Source: Bacillus tianshenii
Lineage (GTDB): Bacteria; Bacillota; Bacilli; Bacillales; Bacillaceae_N
Direction of reading: 5' to 3'
Length of the DNA stretch: 64,000 bases
Assembly: GCA_020524525.2 (NCBI GenBank)
Contig: CP129018.1
Coordinates: 1,616,115-1,680,114, forward strand
Shown piece after piece: positions 27,597 through 36,120 of the stretch (positions within the stretch are counted from its first letter, which is position 1; each line of letters starts with the position of its first letter). The position numbers and the translations under genes were made by a program. A model generated the notes under the pieces. That model worked only from the letters and a program-made list of their open reading frames with translations. It was not told where the DNA came from and did no database searches.

Positions 27597-28391
27597 CTAT
27601 TCGTCTAAGGCACCTTTTTGAAAAACTGGACCTACGTAGGAATTGAATTTGAATGATTGTTGTACAGCCTTTGTAATAAATCGTTTCGCAGCCTCAATTG
27701 CTTCTTTCGGCTGTTTGCCTTTAGCAAGCTGCGCTGTAATAGCAGCAGCATATGTGCAGCCTGCACCGTGAACATTTGCTGTGTCTACTTTTGCTGCTTC
27801 AATATGCGTAAATTCTTCACCATCGTATAAGAGGTCAATCGCTTTTTCACTATTAATAAGATTACCAGCTTTGATTAACACGTATTTAGCCCCAAATGAA
27901 TGAATTTTCCGAGCCGCCTCTTTCAGCTCCTCTTCACTCTTAATAAGCGGCTGGTCAGCAAGCTTTGCTGCTTCAAAAAGGTTTGGTGTTGTCACAGTTG
28001 CTTTCGGAACTAATGTGTTTCGTAAGCTTACAAGGTTTTCAGGATGCAGTACTTCATCTGTCCCTTTACATACCATTACAGGATCAATGACAATATTTTT
28101 AATTTGTTTTTCATCAATAATTTCAGCTACATATTCAATAATTTCAGGAGAACCAAGCATACCTGTTTTCAATGCATTAATTTCAACAGATGTAGCGGTT
28201 TCAACTTGCTTCTTTACTGTTTCAAGATCCATTGGATGAGCATGATGTGACCAATCTTTCGGGTCCATCGTTACAATTGTCGTTAAGGAAGACATTCCGT
28301 AGACGCCGTGCTCTTGAAATGTTTTTAAGTCTGCTTGAATTCCTGCTCCACCACTAGAGTCAGAGCCTGCGATTGTTAGTGCCTTATACAT
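27597..28391 (-). CDS. pdxK: Pyridoxine/hydroxymethylpyrimidine kinase (PdxK/ThiD family)
   Basis: 264 residues of the ribokinase fold. N-terminal ALTIAGSDSSGGAGIQADLK, then KTGMLGSPEIIE (about 76), VIDPVMVCKGTDEV (about 100), VTTPNLFEA (about 133) and the anion-hole/base motif HGAGCTYAAAITAQLAKG (about 208, GAGC). The stretch through VCKGTDEVLHPE closely resembles B. subtilis PdxK rather than the larger ThiD, so pyridoxine or pyridoxal phosphorylation in B6 salvage is the first guess. GGAG precedes the ATG by eight bases. Confidence 0.88.
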   Translation of the reverse strand: MYKALTIAGSDSSGGAGIQADLKTFQEHGVYGMSSLTTIVTMDPKDWSHHAHPMDLETVKKQVETATSVEINALKTGMLGSPEIIEYVAEIIDEKQIKNIVIDPVMVCKGTDEVLHPENLVSLRNTLVPKATVTTPNLFEAAKLADQPLIKSEEELKEAARKIHSFGAKYVLIKAGNLINSEKAIDLLYDGEEFTHIEAAKVDTANVHGAGCTYAAAITAQLAKGKQPKEAIEAAKRFITKAVQQSFKFNSYVGPVFQKGALDE

Positions 28392-28483
28392 TGTATCACT
28401 CCTAGATTAATGATGTATTTCTATCATTTCACACGTTATGTAATGATTCAATAGAACGGCTTTATTCTATCACACCTACAATA

Positions 28484-28524
28484 AAAACGCTCAATTTTCG
28501 CTGTAGTTGTAACGAAAATTGAGC
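28484..28524 (-). terminator. Intrinsic terminator after the acidic lipoprotein gene
   Basis: GCTCAATTTTCG (28489-28500) pairs perfectly with CGAAAATTGAGC (28513-28524); a TTTTTATT run follows on the minus strand. Confidence 0.8.
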
Positions 28525-28532
28525 ACTGTCAT

Positions 28533-28826
28533 TTATTGTGATTCTGGCATTTCTTCCTCTTCCATCATACCGTCTTCATTCTCGCCTTCCATGCCTTCTT
28601 CCATGCCGGCCCCACTATCGCCACCTGAACCACCGTCAGGACCTTCTTCCATATCCATGTCGCCATTTTCACCTTCCATATCACCGTTTTCTTCTGGCAT
28701 TTCATTCTCTTGCGGAGCTTCTTCTTCCATATTACCATCTGTACCTGGTTCCTCTTCTCCGCCGCCACATGCTGCCAACGTCAATGCTGTACTAAATGCT
28801 AAAAGAGTCATAGCAAATTTCCTCAT
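28533..28826 (-). CDS. Small, highly acidic lipoprotein
   Basis: 97 residues. Signal peptide MRKFAMTLLAFSTALTLAAC with lipobox LAAC (Cys20), then a low-complexity tail made of E, D, G, M, N and P with repeats like MEEEAPQENEMPEENGDMEGENGD. GGAGGAGAG lies just upstream of the ATG. No fold is recognisable and the tail is probably disordered. Its methionine-rich acidic composition, beside copper and zinc genes, could suit metal buffering at the outer membrane face (speculative). A similar but methionine-poor lipoprotein is encoded at 51582-51920. Confidence 0.72.
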   Translation of the reverse strand: MRKFAMTLLAFSTALTLAACGGGEEEPGTDGNMEEEAPQENEMPEENGDMEGENGDMDMEEGPDGGSGGDSGAGMEEGMEGENEDGMMEEEEMPESQ

Positions 28827-28967
28827 CTTCTCTCCTCCTAAGCAGCTTGAGTTTATTAAGCTAACTTACGAGTAAGCTTCCCCGACTCTCTACCTTACAA
28901 ACAGCTTCTTGGATAATTACGGAATTTGACCTAACTTAAAGTAAGATCACATAATTCTTTAGACCTT

Positions 28968-29630
28968 TTAGAGCCATTTATAGCCTAATCCCCAAACTGT
29001 TTTTAAGTGCTCCTGGATTGGAAAACCAGCATTTCGGCATTTTTCACGAATATTTCGTACGTGAGAATCAATTGTACGCCCTTCTGTCTCGGAATCAAAG
29101 CCCCAGATCATTTCGATTAGTTTTTCCCTGTCGAAAACTTTTTTCGGGTTTTTCATCAGCAAGCCAATCATCTCAAATTCCTTTGGAGTTAGATTAATAG
29201 GAGTACCCTTATAGGTAAGTTCATGGTGTTTATCATCCCAGATTAGCCCGTTTACTTCGATTTTCTCAGTATTATTTGTACGCCTTAACAATGCTTCAAT
29301 TCGTGCTAGTAAGACAGCTTCATCAAATGGCTTTGTAATATAATCATCTGCCCCTGATTTTAAGCCTTTCACCATATCATTGCTTGTATCCTTTGCGGTA
29401 AGCATAATAATCGGAATGTTTGAAAAGCTCCTAATTTCCTTCGCAGTTTCCACACCGTCTTTGCCAGGCATCATAATATCGAGCAGCAATAAATCAGCTT
29501 GGTTATCTTCTAAAAAGCCAATTACTTCATCTCCGCTTGCGAATGCTATTGTTGTATAGCCATGTGGCTCCAAATAAAGAGATAGCAAATCTCGCATTCG
29601 TTTTTCATCATCTACAACTAAAATCTCCAC
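28968..29630 (-). CDS. OmpR/PhoB-family response regulator
   Basis: 220 residues. Receiver domain with DDEKR, phosphoacceptor Asp51 in LLLLDIMMPGKDG and ITKPFDEA (about 99). The C-terminal winged helix has LTPKEFEMIGLLMKNPKKVF (about 146) and RTIDSHVRNIREKCR (about 188). It is transcribed with, and downstream of, a sensor kinase; the genes are one base apart. Confidence 0.92.
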   Translation of the reverse strand: MEILVVDDEKRMRDLLSLYLEPHGYTTIAFASGDEVIGFLEDNQADLLLLDIMMPGKDGVETAKEIRSFSNIPIIMLTAKDTSNDMVKGLKSGADDYITKPFDEAVLLARIEALLRRTNNTEKIEVNGLIWDDKHHELTYKGTPINLTPKEFEMIGLLMKNPKKVFDREKLIEMIWGFDSETEGRTIDSHVRNIREKCRNAGFPIQEHLKTVWGLGYKWL

Positions 29631-29631
29631 C

Positions 29632-31008
29632 TTATTGCTCCCCCTTCAACTGAATCGTGAATGTCGTCCCAACGCCTAACGTACTGGTCACGTCAATTGT
29701 CCCGCCATGATGCTCAACAATTTCTTTTGCAATCGTAAGACCAAGACCACTTCCACCTGTAGAACGTGACCTAGACTTTTCCACTCGATATAACCTGTCC
29801 CAAATATACGAAAGCTCATCTGCCGGGATCCCTTCCCCTTCGTCTGCTACTGCAATTTCTACCACGTCTTCCTTATTTGCTGCACGTAATTCAATTTGAC
29901 TTCCAGCTTTTGAATGTTTAAATGCATTGTCCAGTAAATTCATTAAAACCTGCTCAAACCGCTGCGGGTCGACTTCTACGAGTAATTCCTTCTCGCAATT
30001 TAATTGAAGTTTTATCTCTCGATGTTCACAAACACCTTTCATCTTTGCTGCAATATCGTGCAGGAATGAGCATAGCTCTACTTCTACCGTACGAATCATA
30101 AATTGGTTTTGGTCAAGCTTTGCCAAATCAAATAAATCCTTTACAAGGCTTGTTACCCGAACAGATTCTTCCTGCAGAACCGTCAAATATTCTTCGCGCT
30201 GCTCACTCGTTAAATTGGGGCGCTTTAATATATTCGCATACCCATTTAAATACGTAAGAGGGGTACGTAATTCATGAGAAATGTTCGAGAGGAATTCATT
30301 TCGGTCCTTTTTCATCCGCTCCAAATCATTTGAAAGCTTCTGAATCGAACGAGCTAAATCACCTAATTCATCTTCACGGTCGGTATCGAGTTCGATATGA
30401 TGTTGCCCGGTACTCATCTTTTTCGTTGCTTGTTTCATCCGTATTAATGGCTGAGTAATGGAATGCGAAAGAAAAATAACGCCAATCATTGAAATGACAA
30501 TGGCAAAGATGCCACCAAACAAAAACTGAGACGTTAAGCTTTTAATCATATCTCGAATAAGATCACTCGGTAAGAACATATACATGTAGCCGACAACTGA
30601 GCCATTTTGCTGAATCGGACAAGCCGTTGCTAAATACGGCTCTGTTCGCCAATTCGCCTCAAGCAGTTCCCCTTGTGGATTATGTAATTCTGTTCTTCCT
30701 TTTGTAATCAGCTTAGACATTTGCGCCGTAACAGGGTTAGAACTAGCGACGACCTCGTGATTTTTATCGGTGATGACAGCAATCGTTTCTGTTTCTGACT
30801 CCATTAGCGCCACATGCTTAAACGTAACATCTTCAAAATTTTTCTCAAGTACATTGCTGTGGCTGCGTCCTCGGGCTTTTAAGTTTTCTGATTCTGTTTG
30901 GATTCGCTCACTTACAATTCCAAAATACAAAAAGAAAAAAAGCCCTACTTCTAACAGTAAAATAAAAACTAAAAAAAGAGTACTTAACTTAATAGATAAA
31001 GATTTCAC
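29632..31008 (-). CDS. Membrane sensor histidine kinase (HAMP-HisKA-HATPase)
   Basis: 458 residues from the GTG at 31008, which follows GGGGGC by six bases; the longer frame to 31035 includes that site. TM1 about 9-30, an extracytoplasmic sensor region (about 31-155) resembling a Cache/PAS fold, TM2 about 160-182, a HAMP linker, HisKA with ISHELRTPLTYL (His about 241) and HATPase motifs NLLDNAFKHS, ADEGEGIP and GGSGLGLTIAKEI. It probably senses an external signal and phosphorylates the adjacent regulator. The signal is unknown; metal stress is a guess from the neighbours. Confidence 0.9.
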   Translation of the reverse strand: MKSLSIKLSTLFLVFILLLEVGLFFFLYFGIVSERIQTESENLKARGRSHSNVLEKNFEDVTFKHVALMESETETIAVITDKNHEVVASSNPVTAQMSKLITKGRTELHNPQGELLEANWRTEPYLATACPIQQNGSVVGYMYMFLPSDLIRDMIKSLTSQFLFGGIFAIVISMIGVIFLSHSITQPLIRMKQATKKMSTGQHHIELDTDREDELGDLARSIQKLSNDLERMKKDRNEFLSNISHELRTPLTYLNGYANILKRPNLTSEQREEYLTVLQEESVRVTSLVKDLFDLAKLDQNQFMIRTVEVELCSFLHDIAAKMKGVCEHREIKLQLNCEKELLVEVDPQRFEQVLMNLLDNAFKHSKAGSQIELRAANKEDVVEIAVADEGEGIPADELSYIWDRLYRVEKSRSRSTGGSGLGLTIAKEIVEHHGGTIDVTSTLGVGTTFTIQLKGEQ

Positions 31009-31041
31009 GTGGCCGCCCCCCTTTCTATTTCTCATATAAAG

Positions 31042-31067
31042 AAAACTTGCAGTCCGTTCCCTGCAAG
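31042..31067 (-). terminator. Terminator between the BNR lipoprotein and the sensor kinase gene
   Basis: CTTGCAG (31046-31052) / CTGCAAG (31061-31067) 7-bp stem followed by TTTTC on the minus strand. Some read-through into the kinase gene is possible. Confidence 0.6.
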
Positions 31068-31081
31068 CTTTCCGTATGATG

Positions 31082-32104
31082 CTATTTCAAGGCACCCTGT
31101 TCAACAATTGTTTGCCAATTTTCCGTACCATTATCTGTGAAATAAACATTCCCATTAAACGTGACAAATGCCATTTCATTTTCATCTTTCGGGTTTTGAG
31201 TAAAATACATGACCGCGTCATCTTGTATTTCAGGCAAGGCTACAGTCTCTTCACTCTTATCAGAAAGACTATACTTCGTTAAAGACGGGTTGCCTGCTTT
31301 AAACGTTCCATAATAAAATGAGTTCTCCGTAAAATAGACAGCAGTACCTTGTCTGCCTGGCTTCATTGAATTAAATGTCTCTCCCCCATCAGTGGAAAGG
31401 AATACACCATCTTTTCCTGATACCGCTAACACCTTTTCATCTGTAGGGTGAGCAGCAATCGCAAAGATTTGCTCTCCTAGCTGTTCAATATTTATTTCAT
31501 TCCATGTCTTGCCGTCATCTTTTGAAACAAATAACCCTTGGCCAATTTTTTTATTTTCATGAGCGTTGTACACATAAAGCGCGTGGTTGTTGTAACCTGC
31601 TGCTAGTGCATGAAAATCACTTTGTCCTTCAAATCCGACATCTTCAAGTGTTTGCCCATTATCAAAGCTGCGCTTTAAACCAATTGGGTTTGGCAACTCT
31701 GAACCTTCTTCTGGATGACCGCTTGTAAAAAATCCTTTATCTACAGGTGTGAAGCCCATATAATCATGATGATTTTCTTTTGTTTCATACCAACTGCCAT
31801 TTTCATATACTTTTACACCGTGATGAGTAGCAAGGAAAAGGGCATCTTGGTTACCAGCATACCCGAGTCCATGAATATGTTCGATAGACCCATCAAACGG
31901 CTGGTAAAACTCATGTTGAGCAATTTTTCCTTCTTTATTTGTTTCTTCTGATTGTTGTTCTTCTTGTTGCTGTGGTTGCTCTTCTTCTTGTTGTGTAACT
32001 TCTTCTTTTGGCTCATCTTGTGGCTGCTCTGCTTCTTCATCTGCGCACGCAGACAAAAATAAAGAAGCTGCAAGCACACTTGCCCCTAAAATTGTTTTAT
32101 TCAT
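31082..32104 (-). CDS. Lipoprotein with BNR/Asp-box repeats (F510_1955-type glycosylhydrolase-like)
   Basis: 340 residues. Signal peptide with lipobox LSAC (Cys20), a Q/E-rich linker (about 22-62), then a beta-propeller with Asp-box repeats: FVSKDDGKTWNEI (about 199) and FLSTDGGETFNSM (about 243), with a weaker third copy SFDNGQTLEDVG (about 151). The HEFYQPFDGSIEHIHGLGY opening is a feature I associate with the Bacillus F510_1955 family. No catalytic residues can be named, so the glycosidase label is only family nomenclature. It is anchored outside the membrane and precedes a two-component system, so it may be a sensory accessory. Confidence 0.8.
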   Translation of the reverse strand: MNKTILGASVLAASLFLSACADEEAEQPQDEPKEEVTQQEEEQPQQQEEQQSEETNKEGKIAQHEFYQPFDGSIEHIHGLGYAGNQDALFLATHHGVKVYENGSWYETKENHHDYMGFTPVDKGFFTSGHPEEGSELPNPIGLKRSFDNGQTLEDVGFEGQSDFHALAAGYNNHALYVYNAHENKKIGQGLFVSKDDGKTWNEINIEQLGEQIFAIAAHPTDEKVLAVSGKDGVFLSTDGGETFNSMKPGRQGTAVYFTENSFYYGTFKAGNPSLTKYSLSDKSEETVALPEIQDDAVMYFTQNPKDENEMAFVTFNGNVYFTDNGTENWQTIVEQGALK

Positions 32105-32169
32105 AGTGGTCCCTCCTGCAAGTTATCAGATTTCATCCTATCAGAGAATTTTAAAGAATTTGTGCAGAT

Positions 32170-33060
32170 TTACGTTTCACGCTTCATCACACAGTCTTCA
32201 TCTGCAAACTCAACTTCTATTGTTAAATGAGTTAAGTGAAGCTCCTCTTTTAAGGCCCGTATGCTTTCTTTAATACAAACAATTTGATGTTTTGAGGCAT
32301 GTTCATTCACCACTACATGTGTAGAAAGAGCATGGTGCTCACCATCTAAGGACCAAATATGAGTATGGTGCAATGACTCCACATAATCAACACCTAATAT
32401 GCGTTGTTCAATTTCTTTTAAATCAATATCATTCGGCACTGCTTCAAGAAAAATCATTACGGTTTCCTTAACATTCTTTAACACATTATAAATGATATAA
32501 AGTGTTATGAGTACCGATAAGAGAGGATCAAGAAAAAGCCAGTTGGTAAACATTAAGATAATACTAACGATTAAGACCGCTACCCAGCCAAGTACATCTT
32601 CTAATAAATGAAGTGACACCACTTTTTCATTCATAGACTTTCCACTTTTCAAACGAAATACGGCGGCCCCATTTACGAGAATACCAAGTACAGCCAATAT
32701 CATCATTCCGCCTGCATTTGTTTCTTCCGGATTCAAAAGACGTGGAATCGCTTCAGAAAGAATATAGAGAGAACCAACAAATAAGATCACACTATTTATA
32801 AGGGCAGCCAACAGTGAAAAGCGCCGATACCCAAATGAAAAAGTTGTATCTCCTTTTTTATGGGAAAGCTTTTGGAAATACCATGATAAACCGAGAGAAA
32901 GCGAATCCCCTAAATCATGAAGGGCATCTGACATAATCGCCATACTATTAGTAAGAAATCCGCCGATAAACTCAATTATTGTAAAGGCAAGATTTAAGAA
33001 AAACGCAACCTTAATATTACCTTCAGAAGAATGATGATGATGATGGTGATGGTGACCCAT
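32170..33060 (-). CDS. czcD: Cation diffusion facilitator (CzcD/ZitB-type zinc exporter)
   Basis: 296 residues from the ATG at 33060; AAAGGAGG is eight bases upstream, inside the longer frame. The N terminus is MGHHHHHHHH, a natural metal-binding octahistidine run. Six TM segments follow, with the transport-site motifs ALHDLGDSLSLGLSW (HxxxD, TM2) and HLLEDVLGWVAVL (TM5). The C-terminal cytoplasmic domain has HHTHIWSLDGEHHALSTHVV. It exchanges Zn2+, and perhaps Cd2+ or Co2+, for protons. The upstream CzrA-like repressor and an operator between the two genes fit zinc control. Confidence 0.9.
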   Translation of the reverse strand: MGHHHHHHHHSSEGNIKVAFFLNLAFTIIEFIGGFLTNSMAIMSDALHDLGDSLSLGLSWYFQKLSHKKGDTTFSFGYRRFSLLAALINSVILFVGSLYILSEAIPRLLNPEETNAGGMMILAVLGILVNGAAVFRLKSGKSMNEKVVSLHLLEDVLGWVAVLIVSIILMFTNWLFLDPLLSVLITLYIIYNVLKNVKETVMIFLEAVPNDIDLKEIEQRILGVDYVESLHHTHIWSLDGEHHALSTHVVVNEHASKHQIVCIKESIRALKEELHLTHLTIEVEFADEDCVMKRET

Positions 33061-33089
33061 CCAGTAACCTCCTTTTTGTTCATACGTGT

Positions 33090-33105
33090 ACATATATTCA
33101 TATGT
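33090..33105. promoter_or_regulatory. CzrA-type operator between arsR-family gene and czcD
   Basis: ACATATATTCATATGT is a perfect 6-4-6 palindrome with the TATGAATAT core typical of CzrA/SmtB operators. It sits between the repressor stop codon and the czcD ribosome binding site. Confidence 0.5.
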
Positions 33106-33116
33106 TTCTAGTACGT

Positions 33117-33440
33117 TTAATGATGCTGAGCATGCCTGATGGCTTGAAGTAACAAATTTAATACATGATCATCATCAATTGCGTAATAAAATGATTTCCC
33201 TTCACGGCGAAACTTCACTAAACGTAAGTTCTTTAAAAAACGCAGCTGATGAGAAACGGTTGATTGCAGCAATGACAGTTGTTCGGCAATTTCACTAACC
33301 GCATATTCCTGTTTGGAAAGTAGATGTAGGATACGAATTCTTGTAGGATCTGCAAGTGCTTTAAAGGTTTGCGAAACGATAAATAACGTTTCTTCATCAA
33401 GTTGCTTACCTTCTTCATACGGTTCGTTTGTTTCAGTCAT
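33117..33440 (-). CDS. czrA: Zinc-responsive ArsR/SmtB-family repressor (CzrA-like)
   Basis: 107 residues. Helix-turn-helix [20 protein letters not shown] (about 46-65), wing [14 protein letters not shown]. The C-terminal alpha-5 helix has Asp90, His92, His103 and His106, exactly the D-x-H-x10-H-x2-H spacing of the CzrA zinc site; there is no alpha-3N cysteine motif. It should dissociate from DNA when zinc is bound and so derepress czcD. It is the first gene of the unit and lies downstream of CATATG-rich operators. Confidence 0.92.
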   Translation of the reverse strand: MTETNEPYEEGKQLDEETLFIVSQTFKALADPTRIRILHLLSKQEYAVSEIAEQLSLLQSTVSHQLRFLKNLRLVKFRREGKSFYYAIDDDHVLNLLLQAIRHAQHH

Positions 33441-33457
33441 CTCTCTTTACCCCCATT

Positions 33458-33517
33458 CATATGTGCATATGTTCATATGTATGCATTTATCTTATGTCAT
33501 ACCTTCTTTCTAGTCAA
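33458..33517 (-). promoter_or_regulatory. Promoter and operators of the czrA-czcD unit
   Basis: TTGACT (33512-33517), a 17-bp spacer and TAAGAT (33489-33494) on the minus strand. Immediately downstream CATATG occurs three times at an 8-bp pitch (33458, 33466, 33474), including the 6-2-6 palindrome CATATGTTCATATG. Repressor bound here would block initiation. Confidence 0.55.
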
Positions 33518-33528
33518 GAAGGCCAAAC

Positions 33529-33556
33529 AAAAAGATGCGCCAGAGCGCACCTTTTT
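33529..33556. terminator. Intrinsic terminator after the DUF302 gene
   Basis: AAAAAGATGCGC / GCGCACCTTTTT (33529-33540 and 33545-33556) form a stem with one mismatch and a 4-nt loop. It overlaps the last bases of the DUF302 stop codon region and could stop transcription from either side. Confidence 0.75.
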
Positions 33557-33941
33557 ATTTTACTGATTTATCAATACATTCGATCAGTCTATCTTCAATA
33601 TCCTTTGCAAATGCTTTTAATTGTTCCTCTCCAACCATACTAATTAATTCAGTTGGTTTTGGCATACCGATTTTTGTTTTTTCGCCTTCTGCATAGACGA
33701 CAATTTTACATGGAAGAAAATAACCGACTAAAGCATTTTCCTCTAAGACGCGCTTTGCTTCCTTTGGGTTACAGACTTCTAATACACGATATGGTGTATC
33801 AAATTCAAATCCCTTCTTCTGCAACGTTTCTTGAATATTGAAGTCCCAAAGCACACCAAACTTATCTTCCTTTAAAGAGGCTTCCAAATCAGTAACAGCT
33901 TGTTCAATTGATTTGTTCGTTTCTACTGTGTAATGAAACAT
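33555..33941 (-). CDS. DUF302 domain protein
   Basis: 128 residues, a single DUF302 domain: FHYTVETNKSIEQAVTDLEA, FGVLWDFNIQETLQKKGFEF (about 33), YRVLEVCNPKEAKRVLEENA (about 57-76), YFLPCKIVVYAEGEKTKIG (about 81) and IEDRLIECI at the end. It has cysteines at about 62 and 85. Function is unknown; the family often sits beside sulfur or redox genes, as here, but it is separated from the persulfide operon by 136 bp and a terminator. Confidence 0.85.
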   Translation of the reverse strand: MFHYTVETNKSIEQAVTDLEASLKEDKFGVLWDFNIQETLQKKGFEFDTPYRVLEVCNPKEAKRVLEENALVGYFLPCKIVVYAEGEKTKIGMPKPTELISMVGEEQLKAFAKDIEDRLIECIDKSVK

Positions 33942-34039
33942 ATCTCTTCACTCCTTATATATAGTCTGTCAATTTAAAACCTTTTCTACTCAAACCCATA
34001 CCCGGCTCCCCATCAAGTGAAACTACCTAATATATGTAA

Positions 34040-34071
34040 AAGCACCCGTGAATACAGTCCACAGGTGCTTC
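34040..34071 (-). terminator. Intrinsic terminator after the persulfide operon
   Basis: AGCACCCGTG (34041-34050) / CACAGGTGCT, a 10-bp stem with one mismatch followed by TTTTA on the minus strand. Confidence 0.7.
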
Positions 34072-34077
34072 ATTTAC

Positions 34078-34305
34078 TTATGCTTTTTTAATCCAGAATT
34101 TGAAGACGCCATCTTCTTCAGCCATGTCTAGTAATTCATGACCTCCTGATTTTGTCCATGCAGTTAAATCACTTTTCGCACCTTTATCAGTTGCTTGCAC
34201 TTCAAGAATTTCTCCAGAATTAATTTCATCCATTGCTTTCTTTGTACGTACAACTGGCATTGGGCATGCTAATCCTTTTGCATCTAATACTTTTGCTGCG
34301 TTCAT
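34078..34305 (-). CDS. tusA: TusA-family sulfur carrier
   Basis: 75 residues, a complete TusA/SirA fold. DAKGLACPMPVVRTKKAM carries the persulfide-accepting Cys14 in the CPMP motif, followed by LEVQATDKGAKSDLTAW. In persulfide operons such proteins pass sulfane sulfur between rhodanese and DsrE partners. Last gene of the operon. Confidence 0.9.
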   Translation of the reverse strand: MNAAKVLDAKGLACPMPVVRTKKAMDEINSGEILEVQATDKGAKSDLTAWTKSGGHELLDMAEEDGVFKFWIKKA

Positions 34306-34368
34306 TATTGAACATCTCCTTTTTATTAATTAATTTTATTTTAAAAGTAAATTTACATACTATACTTA

Positions 34369-35496
34369 TTAGCTGTCATGAACAGCACAGCGGTTTGGAC
34401 CAATTTCCATTTCACTTTGCTCTTGTTCTTCAGGGTTTATTTTACCCATGTTTGTTTCACGAATTTCTTGATAAGCATTTGGCTGTGGTGGTAGGTTTTC
34501 TGTTACCATGCGACGGAATTCGCCTTCATCGTCTACCTTCAGCCCTTCGTTTTCTGCATAAAGAGTACCAAGCTTTTCAGCTACAGTCCCGTCATCATTT
34601 AACTCGCTTATCTTACCAAAATGAGCTGGAAGGACGTATAATTCATCTGATAAATCCTTATACCGTTTATAAAGCGTATCACGCAAGTCTCTTACCCAAT
34701 CTTCAGCCTTGCCTGCAAGGTCAGGGCGTCCGATCGAAGAAATAAATAGGATATCGCCTGTTAATAGATATTTATTATCGACAATGAAGGAAGTAGAACC
34801 GATTGTATGACCTGGTGAATAAATTGGCTGTACTTTAATCTTTTGCTTGCCGACTTCAATATCTTTACCTTCTTCAAGTGCTTCATAATCGAATGTTACT
34901 TCTGCGGCATCTTTTGGTGGCAACCAATATGATGCACCTGTTTTTTCAGCAAGCTTGCGGCCACCAGAAATATGATCAGCATGCAAGTGCGTATCAGCTG
35001 TATGAACAATCTCTAAATTTTTCTCTTTCATAAAGGCTTCATATTGATCAATCATTCGGTTTGTATCAATAATCACAGCCTTGCCGTCAGATTCGACCAT
35101 GTAAGAGAGACAGCCTTTTCCTAGGCGAACAAACTGATAGAGCGCACCTCCGTCAGACAAGTCGCCTACTTTTACAGGATGCAAGTACTCACTCCATGCA
35201 CGCATACCGCCTTCAAGATAAGCTACATCTTCAATGCCTGCTTCTACTAATTGTTCTGCAACAAACTTAGAAGAACCTTCCTTGGCACAAACAACGAGCA
35301 CATCTTTTTTCGGAATCTTTGGGAGCACAGGGTCGACACTGTCAATTAAATCAAAGTAAGGGACATTTACGGCTTCGACCGTTTCACCGTCAATCTTCCA
35401 ATCACTAAAGTCCCCTTCATTTCGTACATCTAAAATGAATAATGGTTCTTTATTTACGATTTTCTGAGCAATCTCACTTGGTTTCATCGGTCTCAA
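34369..35496 (-). CDS. Rhodanese-metallo-beta-lactamase fusion (persulfide dioxygenase-like)
   Basis: 375 residues. The start is probably a TTG at 35496: GGGGG lies seven bases before it, whereas the next ATG is too far. Residues 1-105 are a rhodanese domain ([11 protein letters not shown], active-site loop [10 protein letters not shown] with Cys70). Residues 115-340 are an MBL domain with [11 protein letters not shown] (His170, His172, Asp174, His175) and later SPGHTIGS and TGDILFI. This metal site is that of ETHE1-type persulfide dioxygenases, which oxidise glutathione or CoA persulfide to sulfite. The domain order, rhodanese first, is the reverse of S. aureus CstB. Confidence 0.86.
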   Translation of the reverse strand: MRPMKPSEIAQKIVNKEPLFILDVRNEGDFSDWKIDGETVEAVNVPYFDLIDSVDPVLPKIPKKDVLVVCAKEGSSKFVAEQLVEAGIEDVAYLEGGMRAWSEYLHPVKVGDLSDGGALYQFVRLGKGCLSYMVESDGKAVIIDTNRMIDQYEAFMKEKNLEIVHTADTHLHADHISGGRKLAEKTGASYWLPPKDAAEVTFDYEALEEGKDIEVGKQKIKVQPIYSPGHTIGSTSFIVDNKYLLTGDILFISSIGRPDLAGKAEDWVRDLRDTLYKRYKDLSDELYVLPAHFGKISELNDDGTVAEKLGTLYAENEGLKVDDEGEFRRMVTENLPPQPNAYQEIRETNMGKINPEEQEQSEMEIGPNRCAVHDS

Positions 35497-35540
35497 ACTT
35501 TAACCCCCTTGCGTATTTTGTAAAGCAAAATTTTTTCAGT

Positions 35541-36098
35541 TTATGCGTCTTTGTTCACGTCTCCGGCCCACTCCTTCATCCCAGGAACAACGTTGAAGAC
35601 ATTTTCAAAGCCCATTTCTGTCAGCTTTTGCGCAGCTAAGTCACTGCGAGTACCTGTTCGGCAAATAATATACGTTTCTTTGCTTTTATCTAACTTTTGA
35701 TCAGCCGTGTCAATTTCATCAAGTGGAACAGAAACTGCGTTTGGAATGTGACCGAATGCATATTCTGCAGGCTCACGAACATCAACAACTTGAACGTCAC
35801 CATTCAGCTTTGCCTTTAAGCCTTCTAAGTCAACAACATGCGGGTGCTGTGTTTCTGCATCTTCACTTTCACTTGCTTTGCGAAGGTAATGCTTTAATAC
35901 ATCTCCTTCTTCAACTGTTCCTAAATATTGATGACCAGTACGGTCGGCCCAAGCTTTAATATCTGCTTTTGAACCTTTATCAGTTGCAAGAACCTCAAGA
36001 ACTTGCCCTTCTTCTAACTCACCCATTGCTTTTTTTGTTTTTACAATTGGCATTGGACAAGCAAGACCTTTTGCATCTAGTGTTTGATTTGTTTTCAT
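35541..36098 (-). CDS. TusA-rhodanese fusion (CstA-like persulfide transferase)
   Basis: 185 residues. Residues 1-75 are a TusA domain (GLACPMPIVK, Cys14). Residues 88-183 are a rhodanese domain with VVDVREPAEYAFGHIPNA and active-site loop ICRTGTRS (Cys146). The two-domain layout matches the S. aureus sulfur protein CstA (unrelated to the carbon starvation CstA above), which takes up and transfers sulfane sulfur. It lies between the DsrE and rhodanese-MBL genes, in one operon. Confidence 0.88.
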   Translation of the reverse strand: MKTNQTLDAKGLACPMPIVKTKKAMGELEEGQVLEVLATDKGSKADIKAWADRTGHQYLGTVEEGDVLKHYLRKASESEDAETQHPHVVDLEGLKAKLNGDVQVVDVREPAEYAFGHIPNAVSVPLDEIDTADQKLDKSKETYIICRTGTRSDLAAQKLTEMGFENVFNVVPGMKEWAGDVNKDA

Positions 36099-36120
36099 TA
36101 TGAAAATCCTCCTTCATATA

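Noticed and set aside
28519-28875. Plus-strand frames opposite the acidic lipoprotein, and the frames overlapping 51578-51966
   Set aside because: They are complements or shifted readings of Glu/Asp-rich low-complexity codons and have no ribosome binding sites.
33030-33060. Octahistidine at the N terminus of CzcD as a vector tag
   Set aside because: It is followed in frame by a full native zinc exporter in natural operon context; His-rich tails are normal in this family.
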